A stretch of DNA of 62,969 nucleotides from Trichocoleus desertorum ATA4-8-CV12. GTDB taxonomy: Bacteria > Cyanobacteriota > Cyanobacteriia > FACHB-46. The position numbers and the translations under genes are program-made. Location: positions 1 to 62,969 of the forward strand of contig JAHHIL010000026.1 in NCBI GenBank assembly GCA_019358975.1. The letters are read 5' to 3'. Positions 9,989-19,155 of this stretch are shown here, in pieces; position 1 is the first letter of the stretch, and every line of letters starts with the position of its first letter. The notes beneath the pieces were generated by a model, which was not told where the DNA came from, did not search any database, and saw nothing but the letters and a program-made list of their open reading frames with translations.

Positions 9989-11056
9989 TTATACAGCGAT
10001 CGCGGAGGAGTTCTTGCAATCCAATTCTAGTTCCTGCGAGTGCCACACTTGACCATCTAAGGCCATTTGTTCAATCAAGCTAGCTAATCGCAGGGCTTTG
10101 AGGGCTTGCTCTCCGCCCACAGAAGGCTGGTTGCCACCCCGCACACAAGCCACAAAATGCTCTAGCTCGGCGTGTAGTGGCTCAATATTGCTGGTGTAAA
10201 CCTTCTCAATGAGACCATCCTGGCGATACAGCACCTGACCGTAATCGGTCATGTAGTCGGCTGTAGTTTGGCGATGAATGGAAATATCGTTGCCCAAGAA
10301 ATCGGCTTCGGTGAGAGAGTTTTTGCAATGAGCAGCAATGCGACGGATTTTGCGGTGAGTTACCTTGCTGGAGGTAAGAGTTGCCACAATGCCATTGGCA
10401 AAGCCCAGAGTTGCAGTCACGTAATCCAGGTAGCCAGAGTCAGAGGCGCGACTACCACTGGCCGTTAGCTTCACCACTGGAGAGCCTGCCAACTCAAGCA
10501 GTAAGTCAATGTCATGGATCATGAGATCCAACACCACAGATACATCGTTGGCTCGGTTTGAGTAAGGACTCATGCGGTGTGCTTCTAGGGCCAGCAACTC
10601 TTCGGTTTTTAGCACCTTGCTGAGTTCTTGGAAGGCTGGGTTAAAGCGCTCGATATGCCCCACTTGCAAAATGCAATGAGAATCTGCCGCCGCATTTACC
10701 AAAGACTCAGCTTCGGCAATACTGGCTGCGATCGGCTTTTCGATCAGCACATGTACGCCTGCTTGCAAACAGGCCATTCCCACGGCATGGTGTAGTCGGG
10801 TTGGTACTGCCACACAGACTGCATCTACGTGTTGAAGCAAGTCGTGGTAGTCCTCGAAAAACCGGACTCGATATTTACTGGCTGTATCTAACCCGCGCTC
10901 CACATTGACATCGGACACACCAATCAGTTCGACATCTTTTAGCAAACTCAAGACGCGGGTGTGATGCTGTCCCATGTTGCCAACCCCAATCACCCCCACG
11001 CGAATGGGTTCCGGTTGGTTGCGTTGCGAACTGACCTTCGAATGCGTCGATGACAT
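9989..11056 (-). CDS. Gfo/Idh/MocA family oxidoreductase
   Basis: About 355 residues from ATG 11056; the frame extends to 11125, but the extra residues (LLDPCGGGGIG) lack character. The Rossmann NAD(P) site is VGVIGVGNMGQHH. The family EKP motif is VLIEKPIAAS. The substrate-side segment is MIHDIDLLLELAG. Such enzymes oxidise or reduce sugars, inositols or similar substrates, and this one cannot be made more specific. It is a single gene divergent from the gene at 11289. Confidence 0.88.
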   Translation of the reverse strand: MSSTHSKVSSQRNQPEPIRVGVIGVGNMGQHHTRVLSLLKDVELIGVSDVNVERGLDTASKYRVRFFEDYHDLLQHVDAVCVAVPTRLHHAVGMACLQAGVHVLIEKPIAASIAEAESLVNAAADSHCILQVGHIERFNPAFQELSKVLKTEELLALEAHRMSPYSNRANDVSVVLDLMIHDIDLLLELAGSPVVKLTASGSRASDSGYLDYVTATLGFANGIVATLTSSKVTHRKIRRIAAHCKNSLTEADFLGNDISIHRQTTADYMTDYGQVLYRQDGLIEKVYTSNIEPLHAELEHFVACVRGGNQPSVGGEQALKALRLASLIEQMALDGQVWHSQELELDCKNSSAIAV

Positions 11057-11288
11057 GTTGTCCTGCACTCCTATACCTCCACCACCACAGGGATCAAGCA
11101 GATTGGCTACACTAAGCCGCTTCAAACCATCCAGATAGTAGCACAGCGGCTCTCTTTATGAAGAATTCCAAAGTTTAATCTAGGTTCCTGAAACTCAAGC
11201 AAAGTTTTGTGCAGATTGTGTTTTTCTATCGGTCTTTGTATCTGTCGTAGTAGAATCTGGCAGTCTCTGGCTATGTCTAAAGGTACGA

Positions 11289-12674
11289 ATGCATTCTTTT
11301 TTCCTGTCACAGTGGCTGTGTCGAGTGAAACAACGATCGCTCCTTGTGGCCTGGGTTATGCTTTGGAGCTGGCTGACTGGAGTTAGCGCGATCGCCCCTG
11401 CCAATATTGCCCCTGCCAACCCAGTCCCCAAAGCCACTGCCGCTGCCAGGGTAGAGCAACGCCAAAAGCAAGTTCGCTTAGTCCAGCCAGAAAACTATGA
11501 CCTCAACCGCTATCCAATCACCGATGCGAATGAGCGACATTGGCGCACAGTGCTTTGGGCTACTGCTCTGCGGGAACCACAACCAGTCGAGGTTGCCCAA
11601 GCGTTGCAGAGAATTTTGGCCCTAACCCATAGCCCTAAACTCTCGCAGCCACAGATGCGGACGGTGGATATGGCGATGCAGGTAGGGACGCAGCTTTATC
11701 TACATTTTCCTACTCGCTATGGCAGCTTAGAGTCGTCCTTTCGCCAAACGATCGAGCGCAGTTCTGATCCGCAGTGGGTCGCGATGGCTTTGTCTGTCCT
11801 GGCCCAAGGAGGTTTGTCTCCAGCAGAGTTGCAATCACTCAGCGATCGCGTGCAGCAGCGTTTTCCCCGGTGGTCGCAGAATGTGTTTCTGCAAACTACT
11901 TTGCGAGACGTAGCAGAGCGCGTTAATCCTCCTGCTATACCGCCGTTACGAGATCTATTGCAGTGGACGATCGCGCCGCAACAACTACATCTCTATGTGC
12001 TGTGTCCTCGCGATCGCGGCTTACTCTGTCGGGCAGTCCTAAAGGATCAATCGGGACAATTTGTGCGGCAATCGGGGCAGCTATGGTCGGTGCCTCTGTT
12101 GTCGCGATCGCTTCATAATTTGGCGTGGAACTTTGAACGAGGGGAAACGCCACAAGGGATTTACCGGATTGAAGGCGTGGTGCCGCAACCAGATTTTGAT
12201 TTTTTTGGCGCTTATGGTCAGTTTGCCTTAGTCAAACTATTTGTGCCCTTTGAGTCAGGCGTGCGATCGTTTCTTCCTGGTCAGAGACGGTTTATGGGTA
12301 CGTTAGCCGCCTACCAATCTCTCTTGCCACCGTCTTGGCGCAACTATTTTCCCATCCAGCAAACTTACTGGGCTGGGAAAGCGGGGCGATCGCTGTTCCG
12401 GATTCATGGCAGTGGAGAGGCAACCAACTTCTTCAGCGGTAAGGAGCGCTACCCAGCCAGTGCCGATTGGAACCCCACCATTGGCTGTCTCTCTGCTTTG
12501 GAAATCTATGACGAAACAGGCCACTTACAACAAGCTGATATGCCTAAGATTTTGGACGCATTAACAACGGCAGGTGGCAAGAATTTCTCTGGTTATATGA
12601 TTGTGGTGGAAGTTCCTGACGCTACACCAGACTCTATTTCGACTGCTGCAATTGAAGCCGCCCCAGTTCCATAA
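11289..12674 (+). CDS. Secreted protein with L,D-transpeptidase-like His/Cys motif
   Basis: 461 residues with an N-terminal signal/anchor segment (LLVAWVMLWSWLTGVSAIA). The middle (about 60-300) has no family I recognise. The C-terminal third contains RIHGSGEA (His373) and PTIGCLSALEIYD (Cys400), followed by YMIVVEV. A His followed 20-30 residues later by a Gly-Cys resembles the YkuD catalytic signature, although the classic SHGC is TIGC here. If real, it would cross-link or trim peptidoglycan. Assignment to YkuD is inference. Confidence 0.65.
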   Translation: MHSFFLSQWLCRVKQRSLLVAWVMLWSWLTGVSAIAPANIAPANPVPKATAAARVEQRQKQVRLVQPENYDLNRYPITDANERHWRTVLWATALREPQPVEVAQALQRILALTHSPKLSQPQMRTVDMAMQVGTQLYLHFPTRYGSLESSFRQTIERSSDPQWVAMALSVLAQGGLSPAELQSLSDRVQQRFPRWSQNVFLQTTLRDVAERVNPPAIPPLRDLLQWTIAPQQLHLYVLCPRDRGLLCRAVLKDQSGQFVRQSGQLWSVPLLSRSLHNLAWNFERGETPQGIYRIEGVVPQPDFDFFGAYGQFALVKLFVPFESGVRSFLPGQRRFMGTLAAYQSLLPPSWRNYFPIQQTYWAGKAGRSLFRIHGSGEATNFFSGKERYPASADWNPTIGCLSALEIYDETGHLQQADMPKILDALTTAGGKNFSGYMIVVEVPDATPDSISTAAIEAAPVP

Positions 12675-12724
12675 AATCAGTGAATGCTGAATGATGGAAA
12701 AGTGGCCTTAAACGTGAGGTGTAG

Positions 12725-13411
12725 GTGGTGGCAGTCAAAGCGGTCATTTTGTTGTCCGGCGGATTAGATTCGTCTACGGTGCTCTATCAAGCTAAAGCTG
12801 ATGGCTGTGATGTTTATGCCATTTCGTTTGACTACCAACAACGGCATCGTCGGGAGCTAGACTCGGCAACGGCGATCGCTCAGGTTGCAGGCGTTATCCA
12901 ACATCAAGTCGTGAGTTTTGACCTGCGCCTTTGGGGTGGCTCTGCCCTCACAGACGACAGCATTGCAGTACCGAGCGATCGCTTTTTAGGAGAGATGGCC
13001 TCTCACATTCCGGTTACCTATGTACCTGCCCGCAACACTATTTTTTTAAGTTTCGCGCTTGGCTATGCCGAAGCTATAGAAGCAGAACGAGTTTATCTAG
13101 GGGTAAATAGCCTTGACTACTCTGGCTATCCGGATTGCCGCCCCGACTATTTGCAAGCAATGCAAGAAGTTTTTCGCCTAGGCACGAAGCAAGGCCGTGA
13201 AGGACAACCCATTCAAATCGTCGCTCCCCTAATCCAGTTGAAGAAAACTGAAATTATCCAGTTGGGCGATCGCTTAAGGGTACCTTGGCAGCAAACTTGG
13301 TCTTGCTATACGGGCGAAGCAATAGCTTGTGGCGTCTGTGACTCTTGCCGCTTGCGTCTAGCCGCTTTTGCCGAACTGGGGCAAGTTGATCCGCTCCCCT
13401 ACAAAGTTTGA
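12725..13411 (+). CDS. queC: 7-cyano-7-deazaguanine synthase
   Basis: 228 residues, start GTG 12725 or 12728. QueC converts 7-carboxy-7-deazaguanine to preQ0 with ATP and ammonia in the queuosine pathway. The N-terminal ATP-pyrophosphatase loop is LLSGGLDSST. The C-terminal zinc site has four Cys in CYTGEAIACGVCDSCRLRL. Substrate-loop residues PARNTIFLSFALGYAE are intact. Length is normal for the family. The 3' end overlaps the convergent CorC-type gene by 13 bp. No other queuosine genes are in the window. Confidence 0.95.
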   Translation: MVAVKAVILLSGGLDSSTVLYQAKADGCDVYAISFDYQQRHRRELDSATAIAQVAGVIQHQVVSFDLRLWGGSALTDDSIAVPSDRFLGEMASHIPVTYVPARNTIFLSFALGYAEAIEAERVYLGVNSLDYSGYPDCRPDYLQAMQEVFRLGTKQGREGQPIQIVAPLIQLKKTEIIQLGDRLRVPWQQTWSCYTGEAIACGVCDSCRLRLAAFAELGQVDPLPYKV

Positions 13412-14928
13412 TTGTCTTGATCTAAGCCAAACTCTTGGTTAGGACGTTCTGAACTAGATTCATCGAATGCAGTATCAGAAGTTTCAGCGTTTACAGCTGC
13501 TTCAGACGCAATAATCACCTCATTGAGTTCTTCCAAGAACTGTTCCGTTTCTGGTTCTTCCAGCCGTTGAATCCGAATCTGATCTAGGCGAGGGCCTTCA
13601 GCAGACACCACCGACAACTCCAGATTTTTGTAGAGCAGCACCTCACCTTCGGCTGGAATCTTTTGCAATTGGTCAATCAGAAAGCCGCCCAACGTTTGGT
13701 AATCATCTGTGAGTGGCAGGCTCAGATTTAGCAATTCATTGATTTCTTCAATGTCTATCTGGGCTTGAACTAAGAATGTGCGGTCATCCAAGGCTTGTAC
13801 GGTTAAATCCTCACTACTCTCAGACTCCGGCGTTTCCCCAATAATTTCAGCCACTAAATCAGTCAGCGTCACCAGACCGGAGGTGCCACCAAATTCGTCT
13901 ACTACCATCACCATGGCTTGGCGCGATCGCTGCATCAGGGGCAACAGCTCATTTAAGGGCATGTACTCTGGTACGAACCGAGCTGGACGAATCCAGGCCT
14001 TAACCGGAGTTTCAGGCGTGAGCAACCCCTGTGCTAAAGGTTCGGCTAACTCCTTGAACGAAATAATGCCACGAATATCGTCTAAAGACTCTCCCATTAA
14101 AGGGTAATAAGAATGCCCGGATGTCGCTACTTCTTCTAATAGCGTTTGAAAGGTGGCATCGTAGGGAATAGCAGCGATACTCGTTCGTGGAATCATTGCC
14201 TCTTCTGCCAAAACTTCCCCAAACTCAAACACGTTATTGAGTAGTTCTCGTTCTTCTGCCTCCAGCCCGGTGGACTCCGTAGAGGTGGCAATAATCAATT
14301 GCAGCTCCTCTGGAGTAACCTGGTTGTACCAACCGTGCCCAGTGTATTGAATCCCGACTAATTGCAGCAGCCAGCGAGTCGATTGGTTTAAAACCCAAAT
14401 AAAAGGATTAAAGAAGCGAGCGATCGCTAAACTCGGTGGGCCTAAAAATCGTGCTAGTTGCTCTGAGTACAACAACGCCACCGACTTCGGGCACAGTTCC
14501 CCCAGCACAATCTGCAAATAAGCAATTAGCAGAAAGGCAATTGGCACCGCAAAAGAATGAGCTAGCGTTTGCCGTAGAGCGGAAGATACGGGTAACTGGC
14601 CAAGCCAAGCTGCCATTGAAACAGCCATTGTGCTCTCGCCAATCCAACCCAACGCCAAGCTAGACAAAGTGATGCCTAATTGGGTTGTAGAGAGTAGGCG
14701 ATCAATACTTCTTTGTAAATCTTGTACGGTCTTGGCCTGCACATCCCCTGCGCCCACCAACTGATTAATGCGCGATCGCCGCACTGAGACAATTGAAAAC
14801 TCAGCGGTGACAAAAAAAGCATTAATGGCGATCAGCAGTAGCACTGACAGCAAGCGCACTAGGGCCTCTCGCCCCGTGACAGGTAAAGAATCACTCGTCG
14901 CCAGCGCAAAGACAATAGGGGCAATCAT
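13399..14928 (-). CDS. CNNM/CBS/CorC_HlyC protein (hemolysin family)
   Basis: 509 residues. CNNM block (about 20-205) with NAFFVTAEFSIVSVRRSRI and LGELCPKSVAL. CBS pair (about 215-345) with MIPRTSIAAIPYDATF and MVVDEFGGTSGLVTLTDL. CorC_HlyC domain (about 360-440), then an acidic tail rich in Glu. This is the full form compared with the shortened paralogue at 5247. It is probably an inner-membrane divalent-cation transporter or regulator. It lies 39 bp downstream of the gene at 14968 on the same strand, so the two may be co-transcribed. Confidence 0.9.
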   Translation of the reverse strand: MIAPIVFALATSDSLPVTGREALVRLLSVLLLIAINAFFVTAEFSIVSVRRSRINQLVGAGDVQAKTVQDLQRSIDRLLSTTQLGITLSSLALGWIGESTMAVSMAAWLGQLPVSSALRQTLAHSFAVPIAFLLIAYLQIVLGELCPKSVALLYSEQLARFLGPPSLAIARFFNPFIWVLNQSTRWLLQLVGIQYTGHGWYNQVTPEELQLIIATSTESTGLEAEERELLNNVFEFGEVLAEEAMIPRTSIAAIPYDATFQTLLEEVATSGHSYYPLMGESLDDIRGIISFKELAEPLAQGLLTPETPVKAWIRPARFVPEYMPLNELLPLMQRSRQAMVMVVDEFGGTSGLVTLTDLVAEIIGETPESESSEDLTVQALDDRTFLVQAQIDIEEINELLNLSLPLTDDYQTLGGFLIDQLQKIPAEGEVLLYKNLELSVVSAEGPRLDQIRIQRLEEPETEQFLEELNEVIIASEAAVNAETSDTAFDESSSERPNQEFGLDQDNQTL

Positions 14929-14967
14929 CTGTAAAACAGGATCAACAGGCTACAGCGCCTCCAGAAC

Positions 14968-15660
14968 TCACCTGGGGATGGGGATACTGGATAGCTTTAG
15001 CTGTAGTTTTTGGTCTGGATAGTCCGTCAAAGTTAACGAAAGCTTATCAGCTCCGTCTAACAAAGAGATAGGGATACTTACAGTACCAGAAAAAGGACCA
15101 CTGGTGGGTGGCAACTCTTCTGGCAACCCTTCCGCCGTAGCGCTTAAGGCTCGGCCCCGCTGATCTGTTACATCCAAAAAGCTGTAAAGAAATCGTACAT
15201 TTTGCTTGCCTTGGTTCCGCATTTTGACGTTTAGCAGCAATGAACCCCCTTGGGTCTGCACAGTATTGACTTCCATGCGGACATCTTGGTCTTGACCCAC
15301 CACTGGCAATCCAGGCTGAGCGATCGCCACCTGGGATTTTGCTTCAGCTGCCGCCTCCTCATCTAACGCCTTATTCCCATCTTTTTTTGCAGGCGCATCA
15401 TTGTCCTTAATTGTGCCTTCAATACGGCCTTTAACCCGCTTTAAGATGTCTTCCTCTTTCAGAATCATCACCTCTTCCCGACGCAGTGGCTTCTTCTGGT
15501 CTCGCCCAACTAATTTACTCGTAGGTCGGACATCGGGTTGAGTAATGCCCTTCAAGGCTTGACGACCAAGAGCAAATCCCCACGCAGCACTGACTAACCC
15601 TGCGCCAAACATCAAGGTCAGCAGAACTAAGGTAAGTGCCACATTCACATTTAATTTCAT
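14968..15660 (-). CDS. Membrane-anchored hypothetical protein
   Basis: About 230 residues from ATG 15660; an upstream in-frame start at 15726 adds a segment without character. The N-terminal signal anchor is VALTLVLLTLMFGAGLVSAA. A charged Lys/Glu-rich linker follows (about 45-100), then a beta-rich C-terminal domain (VNTVQTQGGSLLLNVKMRN ... PISLLDGADKLSLTLTD). The family is not recognised; the C-terminal part resembles a small immunoglobulin-like fold. It is probably extracytoplasmic. It sits upstream of the CNNM/CorC gene in the same direction. Confidence 0.7.
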   Translation of the reverse strand: MKLNVNVALTLVLLTLMFGAGLVSAAWGFALGRQALKGITQPDVRPTSKLVGRDQKKPLRREEVMILKEEDILKRVKGRIEGTIKDNDAPAKKDGNKALDEEAAAEAKSQVAIAQPGLPVVGQDQDVRMEVNTVQTQGGSLLLNVKMRNQGKQNVRFLYSFLDVTDQRGRALSATAEGLPEELPPTSGPFSGTVSIPISLLDGADKLSLTLTDYPDQKLQLKLSSIPIPR

Positions 15661-15829
15661 TGCTGATAATCGGGGTATGCAATTACAAAGACTTATGCCA
15701 CAGAAAAATTTTTCAGAAGAAGCCAAAACAGATGTGAATAGAAGGAAAGATTATTCCATAATATGAATAGAAGATACTAGCTGCTTCCTTACGGCAAGCT
15801 AGGTATCAGGATACAATCAAAAAGCTTCA

Positions 15830-15902
15830 CCAGGGTTGGCCGATCGGTTGAGGCAGCGAACTCATAATTCGCGTTAGGCAGGTTCAACTCCTGCACCCTG
15901 GA
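15830..15902 (+). tRNA. tRNA-Ile2 (anticodon CAT, lysidine type)
   Basis: The acceptor stem CCAGGGT/ACCCTGG is perfect. The D-arm GCC-GATCGGTTGA-GGC, anticodon arm GCGAA-CTCATAA-TTCGC and T-arm GCAGG-TTCAACT-CCTGC are complete. CAT could be read as Met, but the body (GGCCGATCGGTTGAGGC, AACTCATAATT) matches the pattern of plastid trnI-CAU, whose C34 becomes lysidine to read AUA. It also lacks the initiator C1-A72 mismatch. The identity therefore rests on recalled resemblance. Confidence 0.85.
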
Positions 15903-16071
15903 TTACTTCATCAACTATTAAATTTAGCTCCCCCTCCCTTAAAGAGAAGGGGGTGAGGACTAGGCCTTGATTTAAGGGAGCGAATTTGGCAACTCATCAT
16001 CTTCCTAAACCTCAGCTATTGTCCTCTCAGGGCTATATAGTGCTACGCATCAAGTTTAGGGCAAAGGGGGT

Positions 16072-16109
16072 GTGGGGGCTTCGCCCCCAGCCAGGGGTGA
16101 AACCCCTGC
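16072..16109 (+). repeat. Tandem double hairpin in intergenic DNA
   Basis: Two adjacent perfect 7-bp hairpins with 3-nt loops: TGGGGGC-TTC-GCCCCCA (16073-16089) and CAGGGGT-GAA-ACCCCTG (16092-16108). It lies between tRNA-Ile2 and the convergent gene at 16144. A second common cyanobacterial motif (CTCCCCCTCCCTTAAAGAGAAGGGGGTGAGG) precedes it at about 15930-15960. The organisation resembles the four-copy double-hairpin repeat elsewhere in the window, but the sequence differs. Confidence 0.7.
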
Positions 16110-16143
16110 ACCCCGTCTTAACCTTTATCAGTACTGCTATAGC

Positions 16144-16620
16144 TTAGCGAGGAGGTACGGTTTCAAACTGAAACTCGCCCGCTGTAGGCAGTGCATCAGA
16201 GGTCAGACGGTTGACATAAATGCTGGGGTTGATTAGTACGGACGTATCGTAGGGAGTTGGCAAATCTGGAGTCCGAATTACGGGACCGCTAGAGGCTTGC
16301 TGCTCTAGGGCATCTCGATACAGAATATTTACGAGCCGGGCGTCACGTGCAATGCGGTTCTCAGCAAAAGAGTTACGAACGATTGACCCTTGCCCTAGAA
16401 TCGTATTGGCTTGGTTGAGTAATCCTTGCTCTCTAAAAAAGTTGCCTGAGTTCGTGTAAAGAGCGCGATTGAAAGCTTCATTCAACGATTCAGTACTGAT
16501 GCGATCGCTGACTGTTACCTGCTCTTGCGCCCCTTCTTGCGCCACTGCGGCAGAGGTAAAGACTGTTGACGCGGTAGCAAGCACTAATAGACTAACTAGA
16601 CCTTTAAACCTCATACCCAT
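16144..16620 (-). CDS. Secreted hypothetical protein
   Basis: 158 residues. The ATG at 16620 is preferred over the GTG at 16635 because a GAGGAG ribosome-binding site lies just upstream of it. The signal peptide is LVSLLVLATASTVFTSAAVA, with likely cleavage before QEG. The mature part is about 130 residues with no known motif (ALYTNSGNFFREQGLLNQ; VNRLTSDALPTAGEFQFE). It is probably periplasmic or secreted. The gene diverges from pyrE. Confidence 0.75.
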   Translation of the reverse strand: MGMRFKGLVSLLVLATASTVFTSAAVAQEGAQEQVTVSDRISTESLNEAFNRALYTNSGNFFREQGLLNQANTILGQGSIVRNSFAENRIARDARLVNILYRDALEQQASSGPVIRTPDLPTPYDTSVLINPSIYVNRLTSDALPTAGEFQFETVPPR

Positions 16621-16738
16621 AGCAGTACTCCTCACTTTTTCGGTTAAATACTAACTCACCCTTGAGTTTAAGATCATTAGCTGCAGACCTTGGTGATCTG
16701 CTACATCTTACGGTTCTTAAACTTTACCTGCTCTTACC

Positions 16739-17359
16739 ATGACTGACGGAATTCTAGTCCAAACTGGTTCACTTTCTTCCATCATCAATGCTGATTTACA
16801 AACGGTACGTCAGCAGTTGCTAGATCTATTTTGTGAAGGTGCCTATAAAGAAGGCGATTTTGTTCTCTCTTCGGGACAGCGAAGTTCGTACTACATCAAC
16901 GGTAAGCAGGTGACGCTCCACCCCGCAGGAGCCGTAGCAGTTGGTCGCATTTTACTACCATTGCTACCACAGAATACCCAAGCTGTAGCTGGTTTGACGC
17001 TAGGGGCAGACCCAATTGTGACAGCGGTGAGCGTCGTGGCAGCCTACGAGGGACGGGCGATCGCGCCTCTGATCATTCGTAAAGAAGCCAAAGGTCACGG
17101 CACCCAAGCTTATATCGAAGGCTTAACCTTACCTGCTAATAGCTCTGTCGTGGTTTTAGAAGATGTAGTGACGACGGGAGGCTCTGCAATGAAAGCTGTG
17201 GAGCGGCTGCGGGATGCGGGGTACTCAGTTGAGCAGGTAATCTCTCTAGTCGATCGCCAGCAAGGGGGAGCTGAACTATATGAGCGAGAAGGTTTGAAGT
17301 TCCAAGCAGTATTTACAATTCAAGACCTCCAAACCCACTGGAAACAATTGCAACAATAG
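16739..17359 (+). CDS. pyrE: Orotate phosphoribosyltransferase
   Basis: 206 residues. Transfers orotate onto PRPP to give OMP in pyrimidine synthesis. The PRPP-binding motif VVVLEDVVTTGGSAM is intact. The N-terminal loop SGQRSSYYINGKQ and the segment IIRKEAKGHG (catalytic-loop Lys residues) are typical. The first 20 residues are a little longer than in many homologues, so the start could be internal. A hairpin AGGTGCC/GGCACCT follows at 17368-17388. Confidence 0.95.
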   Translation: MTDGILVQTGSLSSIINADLQTVRQQLLDLFCEGAYKEGDFVLSSGQRSSYYINGKQVTLHPAGAVAVGRILLPLLPQNTQAVAGLTLGADPIVTAVSVVAAYEGRAIAPLIIRKEAKGHGTQAYIEGLTLPANSSVVVLEDVVTTGGSAMKAVERLRDAGYSVEQVISLVDRQQGGAELYEREGLKFQAVFTIQDLQTHWKQLQQ

Positions 17360-17367
17360 AAACGTAG

Positions 17368-17442
17368 AGGTGCCCCCGATCGGCACCTTCGCAAAGATGC
17401 TGCGAGGATTGATGGTGAAAAAAGGCAGGCATAAGACCTGCC
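17368..17442 (+). terminator. Two hairpins between convergent pyrE and ffh
   Basis: AGGTGCC/GGCACCT (17368-17374 with 17382-17388) and GGCAGG/CCTGCC (17424-17429 with 17437-17442). They lie between the stop of pyrE and that of ffh (17515) and probably end one or both transcripts. Neither has a long T-run. Confidence 0.5.
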
Positions 17443-17514
17443 CCTATAGAAATGGTGTGGTTCAACCAATCGAAAATTGCTGTGCTCACTAACCGCCAAA
17501 TGCTACTGCAATGA

Positions 17515-18966
17515 CTACAGATTTCCGAAGCCCTTCTTTTTTTTCTCCTTCTTTTTCTTAGTAGGGGCACCACCGGGATAACCACGCCAACCGGGTTGAG
17601 GTGGTTGATTGCCACCATAGCCAGGACCGCCAAATGGCCCCCCACCAAACATACCGGGCATGGGGAGTTGGCCTTGTCCCATCTGTTGCATCAAGGTTCG
17701 CATCTTCTGGAAATCGGCTACTAACTTGGCCACATCTGACTCCGCATACCCAGCGCCACGGGCAATACGACGGCGACGGCTAGGGGAACCTGCTAGCAAA
17801 TCAGGATCTTTGCGCTCTGCGGAGGTCATGGAGTTGATCATGGATTCAGCCCGCTTGAGTTGGGCTTCCCCTTGTTGCAGTTGATCGCTGCTCAGCTTAT
17901 TCATGCCAGGGATGAGCTTCATGATGCCACCCAAGGAGCCCATATTCTTCAGCAATCGGGTTTGCTTCAGGAAGTCTGTGAAGTCAAACTTAGCCGAGAG
18001 GATTTTCTCCTGCATTTTCTCGGCATCGGCCAGATCTACTGCTTCTTGGGCTTTTTCTACCAGGGTTAGTACGTCCCCCATGCCCAAGATCCGGGAAGCC
18101 ATCCGGTCGGGGTAGAAGGGTTGCAGGGCATCAACTTTTTCCCCGACCCCAATAAATTTGATGGGTTGACCAGAGATGCGTCGCACGGAGAGGGCAGCCC
18201 CACCACGGGTGTCGCCATCCATTTTGGTGAGGATTGCACCTGTAATCCCAATTTGGTCGTGGAAGGTGCGGGTTAAGTTGGCGGCTTCTTGCCCTGTCAT
18301 GGCATCCACGACTAGCAAGGTTTCGTGAGGCTGAATGGTCTCTTTAATGCGAGCCAACTCCGCCATCATGTTTTGGTCGATTTGTAGACGACCTGCGGTG
18401 TCAATGATGACGGTGTTAATGCCTTCTGCTCTAGCTCTTTCGACCCCTTGTCGCGCAATTTCAACTGGGTCGGCATCTTTGCCTAGCTCAAACACGGGTA
18501 CGTCAATTTGTTTCCCTAGGGTCACGAGCTGGTCGATCGCGGCGGGGCGGTAAACGTCTGTAGCGACCAGGAGGGTGCTGCGGTTCTCTTTGCGTAGATG
18601 TAACGCGAGTTTGGCGGTCGCGGTAGTTTTACCCGTTCCCTGCAAACCTGCCATTAGAATTACGGTGGGGGCTGGGTCTACTTCTGCTAGGGGAATATTG
18701 GTTTCCCCCATGACGGACACCAACTCGTCGTAAACCAGTTTGATGAATTGCTGGTCAGGCCTTACCCCAGTCACTACTTCTGCGCCTAGGGCTTTGGTTT
18801 GCACCTCTGCCACAAAATCTTTCACTACTTGGAGGCTAACATCTGCCTCCAGCAGGGCACGACGAACTTCTCGTAGGGCTTCCTGAACGTTCGATTCAGA
18901 AATTTTGTCCTGACCCCGCAGTGTCTTCCAAGCAGATTCTAAGCGTTCAGCGAGCGCGTCAAACAT
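17515..18966 (-). CDS. ffh: Signal recognition particle protein Ffh (SRP54)
   Basis: 483 residues. N domain (about 1-90), G domain (about 95-295) with P-loop MAGLQGTGKTT, DTAGRLQID and TKMDGDTRGGAALS, and a methionine-rich M domain (about 325-445). It is a GTPase that binds SRP RNA and signal peptides and delivers ribosomes to FtsY at the membrane. The C-terminus is Gly/Pro-rich then Lys-rich (KKKKEKKKKGFGNL). Length is close to that of other cyanobacterial Ffh proteins. Confidence 0.97.
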   Translation of the reverse strand: MFDALAERLESAWKTLRGQDKISESNVQEALREVRRALLEADVSLQVVKDFVAEVQTKALGAEVVTGVRPDQQFIKLVYDELVSVMGETNIPLAEVDPAPTVILMAGLQGTGKTTATAKLALHLRKENRSTLLVATDVYRPAAIDQLVTLGKQIDVPVFELGKDADPVEIARQGVERARAEGINTVIIDTAGRLQIDQNMMAELARIKETIQPHETLLVVDAMTGQEAANLTRTFHDQIGITGAILTKMDGDTRGGAALSVRRISGQPIKFIGVGEKVDALQPFYPDRMASRILGMGDVLTLVEKAQEAVDLADAEKMQEKILSAKFDFTDFLKQTRLLKNMGSLGGIMKLIPGMNKLSSDQLQQGEAQLKRAESMINSMTSAERKDPDLLAGSPSRRRRIARGAGYAESDVAKLVADFQKMRTLMQQMGQGQLPMPGMFGGGPFGGPGYGGNQPPQPGWRGYPGGAPTKKKKEKKKKGFGNL

Positions 18967-19155
18967 AACTTAATGGCTGTCAGATAATGAGTCTTCAATC
19001 CCGAGGTGCGCTTGTGAGCAAGCTGCTGCTTCCCCATCTATCCAGATTAATCGTTTTCGTTCCAGGTAGGTTGGAGAATTCGGTGGGGATACTCTGGGAA
19101 TACTCTGGTCAAAGTCTAGGAAGTTACAGTCTGGGGCTGCAATTTTCATCTTTGT

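Noticed and set aside
15830-15902. tRNA-Met reading of the CAT tRNA
   Set aside because: The body matches trnI-CAU rather than elongator or initiator tRNA-Met, and the acceptor end lacks the initiator mismatch.
16621-16640. Yfr1-like ACTCCTCAC string
   Set aside because: Only nine bases match, the flanking hairpins are absent, and it overlaps the ribosome-binding site of the gene at 16144.
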